A stretch of DNA of 64,000 nt from Lingula anatina (taxonomy: Eukaryota; Brachiopoda; Lingulata; Lingulida; Lingulidae): NCBI RefSeq assembly GCF_001039355.2, contig NW_019773670.1, positions 62,001 through 126,000 of the forward strand, read 5' to 3'. Positions 37,746 through 48,634 of the stretch are shown piece by piece. Made by a program: the position numbers and the translations under genes. The first letter of the stretch is position 1. The number at the start of each line of letters is the position of its first letter. The notes under the pieces were generated by a model, which worked only from the letters and a program-made list of their open reading frames with translations, had not been told where the DNA came from and ran no database searches.

Positions 37746-39744
37746 TCTGTAAATACTTGCATTATAGCACAGGTCACTTAAATAAACAAAACAAACAAAC
37801 AAACAAACATACTTCACAGTGCTTGACATCTTGTGTCAGTGAGGAGGAGTTATTTACCTGGTTGATTTCCTTTACATGCCTTTGTAATTAGCTGCTGCAC
37901 ACCTGGTTAAGAGATAAAATCGGCCTTAACGTAAAAACACAAAAGTTGTCTGGTTTCATATCGAGGCACCACAGTGCTATGGGAGATAAGAAACATATAC
38001 GATGTTTGTATAAAAAATAATAATGAAAAATGAAAAAAAAAACCTTCAGTATTACTTATCATTATTACTTATTAATTACTTATAACTTATTTTGTCTTAT
38101 GTCAACTTTTTAACAATTATCGCAAGTGTATTTTCATTTAAGAAAATCTTTGCCAGTGAGACTTGTATGGAGTGAAAAATGAAAGAAAAAACAACTATGT
38201 ACATGTACATATATATATGTAGTAATTTATTAGCAACAAAATGGGTATTTAGGCCATTATGCCCATGAAACAAAAGAATTTATTGCACATTTCAGGCATG
38301 CAACCACTTCTTAAATGCTTGTACCAATTTCAATATTTAATTTAAATATAAAATTTAAAAAAATTATATAATAATAGTAGATTCTATCAGATGTATCTTA
38401 AATCAATTTTAACTAGTTAAATTTTATCTGTCTAGACGGGAGTGTACCCCTCAGCTAAATACTAAATACTATTTTAATTTTACAGCAGCTAAATACTATT
38501 TCAATTTTACAGTAACATTACAATAACCTTAATGTTCTCAGCAGATGAGATACTAGTATTAAATAATTTTTAATCAGTTGAATTTAAATTGCACTGATGT
38601 CACTTTCCATCTTTATTTATATCAGGCTTTATCTTTGGTAATAAAAAAAAGCAAAAAATCCACGCTGCCACCAGACAATGGCAACACACTAATATATGCA
38701 GACATGATTTTAGCATATAAAATACCCCAAGCTATGATATATAATTGTATATAAAATCAAGGAGTTATAACAGAAAAATGTCTATCTCTTGTCTCTTCTT
38801 AACAGCAAACAGTACGCATTCCTTATATGTCCTTTTAATAAGAAATATGTGGCCCTTGCAATGCTGTTATCTGAAAAATGAAACAAAGGTAATTTTAAAA
38901 ATTATTTCACACAAATTCATATTTGAATGTTTCAAAGGTTTTATATTCCAAAGCAACTTTCCTCATTAAAATTACTTTACATATATGCAATATCTGTACT
39001 ACTGTATTTCATACCTTGGCTATCAGACCATAGCAGAATCCATAGTTTATACAAGGTATGTGGGCAGTCAGCTGTTAAGGTGTTGTTATGGTTAAGACTT
39101 AAGAGTTTTATAAAAGTTGTTGAAGACCTCTCACTTCCTGTCTCTTTTCATTTACTGAAAAATATATATAGCACATTAGTAATCTGTCTTATCTAAATAA
39201 AATACAACCAATTAAACACCTGTAAAAATAAAATCTTCGTTTTACTCTGACAATTAAGAAGGTTCTATAGATAGTGTGTAACTCTACCCTTGACAAATCA
39301 TAGCATTCGTTGAAAAATTGAGAAGTTCAGATCATGGTAAAAATTAGGTCAAAGGTCAACAGTGAGACTGCCAGAATATGACCTCCTATACAAGTTCAAT
39401 CAATGGTAACAATGTCCGTGTCTCTGCCAGTTTTCGAGATATAAGGGATAGAAAATTTGCAAAGTTCAGTTCAAAAATATATTTCCATGTAGGATTTGTG
39501 TCTTTATTATAAAGAATAAAACTGTAGGGCACTCTTAGTTTTGTTGTACCACTCAATTAGAAAATTACACTTAAAAAAATATGAATTAGAAAATACAGTA
39601 TGTGTAAAATTCACAACTGTCTGTGATTTTTCATTGAAAAAACCAAGTACCTAGTCCATTTGATTTTGATAAAATGTCGTTCATTTTTTAAAGAAATTTC
39701 GAGTTGCCCCATTAAGAACATACAGTTCTGTTGTTGAAGACATA
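37746..39744. other. AT-rich spacer, no gene seen
   Basis: This very AT-rich stretch has short CAAA repeats (about 37781-37808) and duplicated small motifs such as AGCTAAATACTA near 38453 and 38486. No exon or element is recognised. Confidence 0.55.
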
Positions 39745-40257
39745 TCTTTGTGAAAGTGTGCAACTCAAAGTAACAAATTTTCAAACCCAAAATAATTCTG
39801 TAGAAACACCTAATGAAATACGAATATAATAAAATCAAATCAAAGCCTATGATCAAAGATTGTCATCTAGATTGAATCATCTATTATTGATATTTCAATC
39901 TAAAAGTGTGCAACCCAAAGCATTCATATTCTCTAACCCAAAATAATTATGTGGACAAGTCCACTGAAATTTTAAGGAAATCAGCTTTGACATCAAGATT
40001 GGGTCATTTATTATTGACATATCAATCTAAAAGTGTGCAACCCAAAGCATTCAAATTCTGTAGCCTGAAAAAAGTCTGTGGTAGCACCATCTGATTGTAT
40101 CATTTATTATTACCGTTCAGTTAATTAAATTTTGAAATGAAAATCCAAATATAGCAGTTATGTAAAAAGTCTGTGGTAGCACCATCTGATTGTATCATTT
40201 ATTATTACCGTTCAGTTAATTAAATTTTGTAATGAAAATCCTACCTTCCTACAACTA
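39745..40257. repeat. Two overlapping local tandem repeats
   Basis: A degenerate unit of about 125-150 bp containing AAAGTGTGCAACCCAAAGCA occurs near 39754, 39902 and 40029. Directly after it a 95-bp unit containing GTCTGTGGTAGCACCATCTG occurs twice (40068-40162 and 40163-40257), the copies being nearly identical. No coding sense is visible. Confidence 0.8.
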
Positions 40258-41460
40258 CACCCTTTCATTAAGAAATTAAAATTATCCTGTGCTAATTTAT
40301 CCACCTCATTTGTTAAGAATTTATATTTGAGTTTCCCTTCTTGTAACTGGTACCCCCATTCTAAGACATCTCAATACTCTATCCTATTCTGGCCTGCTTG
40401 TCCCCACATCTGTGCTATATAACAAGTCCTTAACCAGTGTAACTCTAAAATAAGCTATCTTCTAGTGGCAATACATGCTCCAAAGATTCTACATCTAACA
40501 AAGCCGACCTTATATTACCTAACCAAATAGAAACATTTTCTGAATAACTGAGATCTTTATTAAACAAACTTCTGAAATAACTAATGGGGCTACTGTCTGG
40601 ATTCACTGACAATCACTTATTATGGTATGCAGAACTTTTCTTTTCCTTGTGTAATTCCTACTCTCATCTTGTTTTAATATCTTATGTTTAAGAAACTTTT
40701 TAAATTCTTCGTTACCTACATTAAGAAAGTTCAACAAATCCTGACGCTGATTTTCATTTGCCATCTCTTTGGTAAAAATGTGTGTAAGTGGGATTTTATT
40801 GTCATTATTTAATCTATCTAGTCTGATGCTAAAAAGTGGCTTGCATTGATGTTCTTTAAATAATCTCTTACATGTATGTTGTTTTCAAACTGTAACTTAA
40901 CAGCATTTTGTTTGTAGGGTTCATCTTGTTTTTTTACCATGTGGGAGAATGTGTTCAATGTTTTTTAAGACTTTAGCTCTAAATGGCAGGTAATAAATCA
41001 TCCTATTTAACAAACTGTCTGAAGGAGAGTCAATGGTTTTCTTTATATCTCTATTTATGCAGCTTTCATGTGCCTCGTCAAGTGCAATGCTACTGTAAGA
41101 GTGTCCAGTAATGTTGACAACAAACCCTCCTAATTTAAAATGGTTAACAACAGATTCTGGAAATACCTTTAGATCAGCTAGGTGGTGGGGCAGTAAATGG
41201 TGGTAGAAATTGGACTGAACGGAATGAATAAGTTTACAAATGTGCTTAACTGAATAGTTTCTTAGCAACCAGTTCCCGGTGCAAATAGCTAGATAGTAGG
41301 CTACATACACAAAACAGTCCCTATGTATAAAATTGTGCCAGAATTCCTAAGTCTCATCCTTACTAATCATGAAAGAAGTAAACTTATCAAATTCCTCCCT
41401 AATGTCTTTTGTCTTATTCTCTAATGTATTAAAGGATTCCATATCACAAGCTCCTTTATC
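40240..41460 (-). pseudogene. Relic of a multicopy, transposon-like ORF
   Basis: The minus strand carries a decayed coding region. The longest open piece (40921-41310) reads YYLAICTGNWLLRNYSVKHI, then LPHHLADLKVFPESVVNHF, then GHSYSSIALDEAHESCINRD and YLPFRAKVLKNIEHILP. Protein-like text continues in other frames on both sides (FWHNFIHRDCFVY upstream; THIFTKEMANENQRQDLLNF and KQDESRNYTRKRKV downstream), broken by stops. The LDEAHE-C/L-IN segment followed by a YLPFR-like motif is, from memory, shared by large repetitive protein families in cnidarian and amphioxus genomes thought to be mobile-element derived. I cannot name the superfamily. Confidence 0.6.
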
Positions 41461-41501
41461 TGTGTCTATCCTATTGAGAACTTCATCACGCGAAAACTTA
41501 C

Positions 41502-41770
41502 AACTAAACTCTACATCCTCTTTTTGATGGTTTGTAAATTGGGTGTATGAAATTTCCCAAATCAGGCATAAATCACTCTGTCCTATGAAAATGTGACAAA
41601 ACCACTCGGGTGCTATAAAGGTCAGACATGACTATAACAGTCCAATTATTGCATGACTCCGTTTTCATAAGGACAATTTTATCCTACTGGGTGACGTACT
41701 CTATACTGTAGACCAACTCAGTGATGACATTAATTCCACACCAAAACTCACAGTAGAAAAAATTGTCATG
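41502..41770. repeat. Interspersed repeat R1, copy 1
   Basis: The segment from CTACATCCTCTTTTTGATGG to AACTCACAGTAGAAAAAATT recurs at 51973-52275 and 56830-57085 with about 90% similarity by eye. It directly abuts the ORF relic at 40240-41460. The two later copies lie in torsin introns. No ORF or terminal repeats were found. Confidence 0.75.
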
Positions 41771-41867
41771 GTCTGTGATTTTAGGTGCTGTATTAATTAT
41801 TCGTGAAATGAAGAAATAAAGATATGCTAGAACAACATGTCTTCATAACCAGTAACTTTCTGAGTTG

Positions 41868-41948
41868 CCGAGACAAGTAGTAGTCCCCCTGATACGATTG
41901 AACCCCCTGGCTCTCGACACAAACCAATCTCGCCTCTGACGCAATTTC
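41868..41948 (-). pseudogene. Decayed copy of the lectin exon 2 (CTLD fragment)
   Basis: The minus-strand translation includes EIASEARLVCVESQGVQSYQ followed by GDYYLSRQL, clearly related to the lectin exon-2 text TASEARLICKAMGADLVAIE followed by DNYLSLQL. No exon boundaries or partner exons are intact. It lies 3' of lectin copy B. A related fragment is at 45713-45792, and the corresponding place in copy A (about 32690-32716) has lost it by deletion. Confidence 0.75.
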
Positions 41949-42359
41949 GATAACCAGCAAATTATACTGAAGGATAAACAATAGCCAAATGTTTACTTAC
42001 AGTTTAAATTTTGCAAAAAAGTATATTGTATTACTGAAATAAATGGCGTAATTTGTATTTCTAATCCGCCATTGGTGAATCGAAAGGTTTCATATATTTT
42101 ATATTGAATATAATGCCGACAAATATTTCCACTCAAAAACAGATACAAAAAATTACAGCACACAATTTAGATTATCTCAAAAGGAACGGCAAATTATTTC
42201 CCGAGGAATTATATATATAAAAAAATAAAAGGAACATTACTAAAATGAGTTTCTTTTGAGACCTTAGTCTTTATTGGCAAAGCGCTTTAATCTGAATACA
42301 CAATGGAACATTAGTTCCTCAAGTTAATCTCATAAACTTGTCTTTCCTGAATTAGAATT

Positions 42360-43771
42360 TCATCGTCCTGTGTTTGCACTTTTTTCGCACACAAATGGTC
42401 GTTTGACTCCACATGTAATATCAATCCAGGCAAATTTTTGTGGTTCATAAAGACACAAACAATACTCAGAGGATGTGTGCGTTGGTTCGTTTGGAACCCA
42501 CCGTGCGTAGGTAGCTATGGTCTTCCCAGTAGATTTCCATATCCAGTGGTGATTACTAGTTGGAAACACCTGGTGACCGCTGGTCCAGTAACATACACCA
42601 TTCATCTGAAAAAAAGGGGGATACGGAGCTGCACTTCTCTGATTTGTATGATATATTAAATGATACATTTTATTACTAAAGCTTTTGTTGTTCATTGTAG
42701 TTACATGTACATGTACCAACAATGAAATTAAAAAACAAGCAGTACGGGTGAATGTTAAATAACACTAACAGTACAAATAAGTATCAATGTATGACGAACT
42801 TAGCCGCGTACTGCATATGAACATTGCAATGGAGTGATAGTACACTTTAAAGTAACATACGTTTTTCAGCTGCAGTGACAAGTAGTTGTCCTCTTGGTAT
42901 GATTCTATTGCCACGAGATCTGCCCCCATGGCTTTACAAATCAATCTCGCCTCAGACTGCGTTTTAGGTATCCAACCAATGTAATAACAGCGGCCATTAA
43001 AATTATAATCGAAGAATTTTCCACATGCATTCCTTTTTGTGGCAGACCGTTCAACCAAGGACTCTGAATACGGAAAAAATAACACCAACTGTCAAAGTAT
43101 CATGGTTTTTGTTTTGTTTAGAATATTTGAAAAAACCATTTCTTAATGGATTGCAATATAAATACCGATGTGTCTTACTTATATCGGATGGATAATAGTG
43201 AATCGGAATTTCGGTTTTAATGACTAATATCTAATTAAAAGGAATTTTCTCTTAGTTCAATTTCATGGTCTTTGTGCATTATTAAATAGAAAACAACTGC
43301 CTATTTCATGCAGATAACAAGTGTTGTTTATCGGTCTTTTTGATTTATGGAAGCCTTATTTACGTGACTTATGACCCCCCCCCCAAAAAAAAAAAATAAT
43401 AATAAATAAAATAAATTGGAATTGTTAGGTCAGTTATTTCAGAAAAGGTAATCACTGTGCAAAAATGTGTTAAACCTTACCTGTAAATCGTTTCTAAAAT
43501 GAATATTAAGTCTTTTGATAAGTTCAAATGTTTAAACACGTCACATAGGTAAAAATATTCTCTTATAACATTTTATCATTTTTACCATTTAAAATGCTCT
43601 TATCGTATTTTCCAGTGCTGATAGTTTTAGATTTCGTGAAAACATACAAACATACGTAAGTTTGAATAAGATACTAATTAAAAACTTAATGTACTGTTGT
43701 ATTGGTTCGTTACCTCCAAAGACAAAGCCCATGCAAAGCAGTAGCAGGAGAACAAAAGGCCCACTAGCCAT
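42360..43771 (-). CDS. Secreted C-type lectin-domain protein, copy B (168 aa)
   Basis: Three exons on the minus strand are 43714-43771 (ATG, signal peptide MASGPFVLLLLLCMGFVFG), 42861-43063 and 42360-42605. They join in frame to 168 residues. It is a paralogue of the protein at 33144-36118: exon 2 is nearly the same (CGKFFDYNFNGRCYYIGWIP), while exon 3 differs more (NGVCYWTSGHQVFPTSNHHW, CLCLYEPQKFAWIDITCGVK, and C-terminal SANTGR). The calcium-site region again reads NEPTHTSSEYC, with WID in place of WND. The exon 2 donor is GTATGT after LQLKN; copy A uses a donor nine bases displaced in alignment (LQLEGFN). Intron 1 lacks the Tc1/mariner element of copy A and keeps a single TA at 43157. Both copies appear intact. 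Confidence 0.9.
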
Positions 43772-44079
43772 CTCAAGAACAGCGCACAAACAGATTTCAA
43801 CTTCTTCTGAGCGATGCCCGAGTCAAATGAAGAGGCGTCTCTTAAACGTTTCGTAGTTAAAGCGTTCTTAAACCAAGCCGTGTTTTTATGAAATCTTAGA
43901 AGTATGGTATTAGTTTACACGTAATCATTAGTTTTTAAATATCCGGATGCTTTGTTGATAATTTTTCATTGTAATTCACGTTTCTTAGAATGCCACCGTT
44001 ATCACAACACGAGATATTTGATACTCAACCTCTCCAGGTTGAATATGAAAAAAACTAAAAAAAAAAACAAAAAAAAAAC

Positions 44080-44300
44080 AAGGCAGCAAAGCTGTCAAAT
44101 GTACAGACAAAAAACAGAAAATAAAGATGCAAAATAGGTCATTTTGTCAATTTTGATGCAATAATAAATAATGCTTATAATAGCACTGTCAGTCAACACT
44201 GAATTTTAATCATGCACAACAGGTAAAATGGTCAATAACATGAGCGGACCCAGAGATATTTTCTGACAGTATTATAAAGTATCTATTTTGATCCATCCTC
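44080..44300. repeat. Interspersed repeat R2, copy 1
   Basis: The segment from CAAGGCAGCAAAGCTGTCAA to AAAGTATCTATTT recurs at 48189-48394 with few differences. The second copy stops at a single 'n' (48395), while this one continues to another 'n' at 44377. It has no recognisable coding content. Confidence 0.75.
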
Positions 44301-44859
44301 CATTTTGATGGTCTTCCAACAGAAGAAAAAATAGATACCAGGCAATATCAACTTAATAACCTGACTGTCTTTCGGANGGTTATACAGTATAATATAAATA
44401 TATAAAATTGCTGAGAGAAATTGGCCTGAAAATGAAAATAGATTTTTGAAAATTATTATTGATCAAAATTATTTAAATATACCTATGCTATTTCAAGACC
44501 GTAAAAATGATATAATAATGGAACCTAAAACCGCCTAACCACTTACCGTTAGAGAGATGGGGTTAAATTCCCCTATACAGTCTCGCGTCGTAAGCTTTCA
44601 AAGGTGACTGGTTGACGTTACTATTCTCTTGCTCTGTTTTCCTAATGCGGCTCCTTTTTTAATGCAGACAGATGAATTGGACTTGGCTTTTATTTGACTC
44701 GCTCTGATGATAAACACGGACTTGGGGGGGGGGGGGATAAGAACAGTCCCCCTTGTTTTGATGTCCAATATCGATAAGAGACCCGGATTATTTTTTATTT
44801 TTTGAAAAATTGTATTCGCATTATTTTCCAATTGGAAAACTGGCCAGCATGCTCCTAGG

Positions 44860-44893
<34 letters not shown>

Positions 44894-45712
44894 AGCGTAG
44901 AAAAACGCATTCCCTTACCAATTCCTTTGGTATCGAATCCAAAATACAGCTTAAGGGGCTGATGAATGTGCTATATGTGTATAGCTGTGCTCAAATGTAA
45001 CAGGTGAGCTGCTGTCACATCCACTCAATTTCTGAAGGTGTCCCTCGTCTGCCTTTCCAACAATGAGACGCAGTATTTTATGTGCGTTTTCCAGTCACAT
45101 TTATCAAGATCAGAAGGCAAACAAATACTTTGCTTCATATTTTCCTGTATGGCAGTTCACGTGGAATAATAAATAAAACCAAGAAAAATAGGAGAAAAAA
45201 GAAAACTAATAGAAAACATACTTGTAAAACAAATCATCTCGGTGAAGACTATTATTTCCCCTTTTCAATATCAAAAGTTTTTAAAACATTGCAAAAAAAG
45301 TATGTGAATACTTATCATAAATCTGATGCTGGTGTACTGACATTTTTTCTGCAACACATTAAGCATTCTATGTTGACAAAAAGGAAACTTTTTATAATAC
45401 AACCGTATCAGACGCACGCCATACTGTAGGCGTAATGTACTTGATCTTTTTTTCATTCAGTCGGAAAATCCAAACAACATCATTTGCATTATTCCTCAGG
45501 TTGCGCCAAAAATATTTTTCTGGTGAGAACTTATAAATAACACAGAAAACAGGCAGAATAATCATGGAATTAAATTTAGGGGCCTCGTGGTTTCAGTCAA
45601 TAAGTATGGCCCACATAAAGGTCTGTGATACTAGGTGCTGTATTAATTATTCGTGAAATGAAGAAATAAAAATATGCTAGAACAACATTTCTTCATAACC
45701 TATAACTTTTTG

Positions 45713-45792
45713 AGTTGCAGAGACAAGTAGTTGTCCCCCTGTACGATTTAAAAACCCCTGGCTCTCGACACAAACCAATCTCGCCTCTAACG
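45713..45792 (-). pseudogene. Decayed lectin exon-2 fragment (second copy)
   Basis: The + strand carries GAGACAAGTAGTTGTCCCCC and CAAACCAATCTCGCCTCTAA, matching the complement of the lectin exon-2 end. It is interrupted and unusable as an exon. It corresponds to the fragment at 41868-41948. In the equivalent place of copy A only a deletion scar remains. Confidence 0.7.
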
Positions 45793-46229
45793 CGTTTTCG
45801 ATAACCAGCAAATTATCTTGAAGGGTAAGCAATAGCCAAATGTTTTCTTACAGTTTAAACTTTGCAAAAAAGTATATTGTATTACTGAAATAAATGGTGT
45901 AATTAGTATTTCTAATCCGCCATTGGTGAATCGAAAGGTTTCATATATTTTATATTGAATAGAATGCCGACAATTTTTTTTATTCCACTCAAAAACCGAT
46001 ACAAAATTACAGCACACAATTTAGATTATCTCACAAGGCACGGCAAATTATTTCCCGGGGAATTATATATTTTAAAAAAATAATAAAAGGAACATTACTG
46101 AAATGAGTTGATTTTTTTTAGACCTTAGTCTTTATTGGCAAAGTGCTTTAATCTGAATACACAATTGAACATTAGTTCCTCAAGTTTAATTCATAAAGTT
46201 GTCTTTCCTGAAATCGAAATTTATCGTTC

Positions 46230-46927
46230 TCATTTCGCACTTTTTTCGCACACAAATGATTCTTTGGATTCACATGAAGTATCAACCCATCCAAATTTGA
46301 ATGATTCTTGCAAACACAAACAATACTCTGAGGATGTGTGTGTTGGCTCGTTTGGTCCCCACCGTGTGTAGGTATCTATGGGCTTCCCAGTAGATTCCCA
46401 TATCCAGTGGTGATTACTGTTTGGTGACACCTGGCGACCACTGGTCCATGCACAATTAATCTGAAATAAAAAAAAAGGAATACGGGGCTGCACTTCTCTG
46501 ATTTGTATGATATATTAAATGATATATTTTATTACTAAAGCTTTTGTTGTTCATTGTAGTTGCATGTACATGTACCAACAATGAAATTAAAAAACAGGCA
46601 GTACGACTGAATGTTCAATACAAATAACAGTACAAATAAATATCAATGTAAGACGAATTTAGCGACGTACTCTCTGTACCTATTGCGATGGAGTGATGGC
46701 ACATTTAAAACAACGTACATTAAAACCTTCGAGCTGCAGGGACAAGTAGTTGTCCTCTTGGTATGATTCTATTGCCACGAGATCTGCCCCCATGGCTTTA
46801 CAAATCAATCTCGCCTCAGACGCAGTTTTAGGTATCCAACCAATGTAATAACAGCGGCCATTAAAATTATAATCGAAGAATTTTCCACATGCTCTCCTTT
46901 TTGTGGTAGACCGTTGAGCCAAGGACT
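46230..46927 (-). CDS. C-type lectin copy C, exons 2 and 3 only (probable allele of copy A)
   Basis: Exon 2 is 46719-46927 and exon 3 is 46230-46460, with the same splice sites as the gene at 33144-36118. Differences from copy A in protein are few: FQED becomes YQED, GHQVSPNNN becomes GRQVSPNSN, PITTY becomes PIDTY, and CMHESF becomes CLQESF. The signal-peptide exon is absent because the sequence stops at the 'n' at 47166 inside intron 1. I read this as the second allele of copy A rather than a third gene. Polymorphism concentrated near the putative ligand-binding face would be worth testing. Confidence 0.8.
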
Positions 46928-47406
46928 CTGAATACGGAAAAAAATAACACCAACTGTCAAAGTATCATGGTTTTTGTTTTGTTGAGAATATTTGAAAAAT
47001 CCATTTCTTAATGGATTGTAATACAGACTTGACATTTAATATGGAATATTTCAGTTTTAAAGGTATATCTAGGTAAAAATGCGTTCTTTTTTTAAAAAAA
47101 TCAGATCTCACATAAGATATCTGACTGCAGAAGTATGAGGTCAGGTGTGTCGCTACCAATTAACTNTGGGAGTCCATTTAAAGTTTTGACTGTGTTTATT
47201 TTAAGAAAGACAGTACACAGACTTTCCTTGTTATCAACATTACGTTTTACAAAGAAACTAATCTTAGCAGACACATGATATCTTTTAAATTATTAACACG
47301 ATTCCTGGAAAAGCAAAACCGCAGACACCATTTCCGCAAAGACCCCTGGACAAGCAAAAATAAATACTAAACAACTTTGAAAAAAAAAAACACATTGAAG
47401 TAAGGT

Positions 47407-48097
47407 TCAATCATTGTCAAAATCCTCCAAAATCAAGTCAACTTTTTGAGACACTCTTTTGCATCCAGACTTTGAAAAAAGTTGTTTACTGGGAGGGTGG
47501 TACTGCAGCTCATCTGCTACTTTGCTGAGAATTTCCTCTGTAATTTTTTCATCTGAAATATTTTTAGCTTTCAGGTCATCCCTAATGCACATCTTGACAT
47601 GTTTTCTCTCCAGAGGAAGAAACGGTACAAAGCTGCTTATTAAGTTCATCTCAATGATATTGCTGTGCCACAGGCCACCTGATGGAAAAATGAAAAAGAA
47701 AAAACAAATCTAGGATAATTTACACACTTCTTTAATTCATAAAAATTTGATTTTCCATATTTTTTCTATAATTTTTTTCTATGTCAGTAAGAAAATGAAA
47801 TAAATTTTATTTCTTACTTTTAATTATACTATTCACTAAGCTAGACTTTTCTTCTGGAAATTAAAATGTCATTTTAAATATATTAATTTTTTTATTTGAA
47901 TGATATTACTACTGCTTGGTTCTATTACAGGCAACAGTGTTATATAATATCCCAGAACCATACGACTCTTACCGTGTTCATTGTATGCACTCAAAATAAT
48001 GACATTTTCCATGTCCTTGTGTCTTATCTCCTCCCTTCTCTTTCCTTTTTCCCAGTGGGCAATGGTGTGCTCTGTGATTGCATTACCACCAGTGTTA
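47407..48097 (-). CDS. Torsin, orphan exons 5 and 6 (probable second allele)
   Basis: Exon 5 is 47973-48097 and exon 6 is 47407-47678 (TGA). Both are intact and nearly identical to exons 5 and 6 of the complete gene at 48635-53070. The main protein change seen is DDLKAKN instead of DDLRAKN. There is no exon 4 between here and the next gene; instead the intron runs into repeat R2 (48189-48394) and an 'n' at 48395. Together with the orphan exons 1-4 at 54804-57911 this supplies exactly one full torsin, so the two pieces are probably one allele split by the assembly. Confidence 0.85.
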
Positions 48098-48188
48098 CTG
48101 AAATGGGCATTTATATTATGAATATTCTACATCAGCATATTGACTTCTTTTTTTACATTTACAAATAAATTCAAAGATATTAATTAAC

Positions 48189-48394
48189 AAGGCAGCAAAG
48201 CTGTCAAATGTACAGACAAAAAACAGAAAATAAAGATGCAAAAAAGGTCATTTTGTCAATTTTGCAATAATAAATAATGCTAATAATAGCACTATCAGTC
48301 AACACCGAATTTTAATCATGCACAACAGGTAAAATGGTCAATAACATGAGCGGACCCAGAGATATTCTATGACAGTATTCCAAAGTATCTATTT
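48189..48394. repeat. Interspersed repeat R2, copy 2
   Basis: Near copy of 44080-44300. It begins in what should be torsin intron 4 (after AAAGATATTAATTAA) and stops at the 'n' at 48395. The complete torsin gene has no such sequence at the matching place (49430-49445), so this looks like a haplotype-specific insertion. Confidence 0.7.
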
Positions 48395-48634
48395 NCGGGA
48401 GTCCATTTAAAGTTTTGACTGTGTTTATTTTAAGAAAAACAGTACACAGACTTTCCTTGTTATCAACATTACGTTTTACAAAGAAACTAATCTTAGCAGA
48501 CACATGATATCATTTAAATTATTAACACGATTCCTGGAAAAGCAAAACCGCAGACACCATTTCCGCAAAGACCCCTGGACAAGCAAAAATAAATACTAAA
48601 CAACTTTGAAAAAAAAAACACATTGAAGTAAGGT

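Larger units (their letters stand above)
44377..47166. repeat. Near-identical copy of 30597-34079, bounded by single n bases (lectin haplotype copy C)
   Basis: Everything between the two isolated 'n' characters is homologous to 30597-34079, including the poly-G tract, lectin exons 2 and 3 and the first about 140 bases of the Tc1/mariner element (from 47024). It differs by point changes, an expanded CA repeat (44860-44893), absence of the gap-associated duplication and retention of about 80 bp lost from 32690. The sharp 'n' borders suggest an alternative haplotype contig placed as if it were extra sequence. Confidence 0.8.

Noticed and set aside
47459-47713. 84-codon + strand frame (also 48687-48941)
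   Set aside because: It is the antisense of torsin exon 6. Its similarity between copies only reflects the exon.
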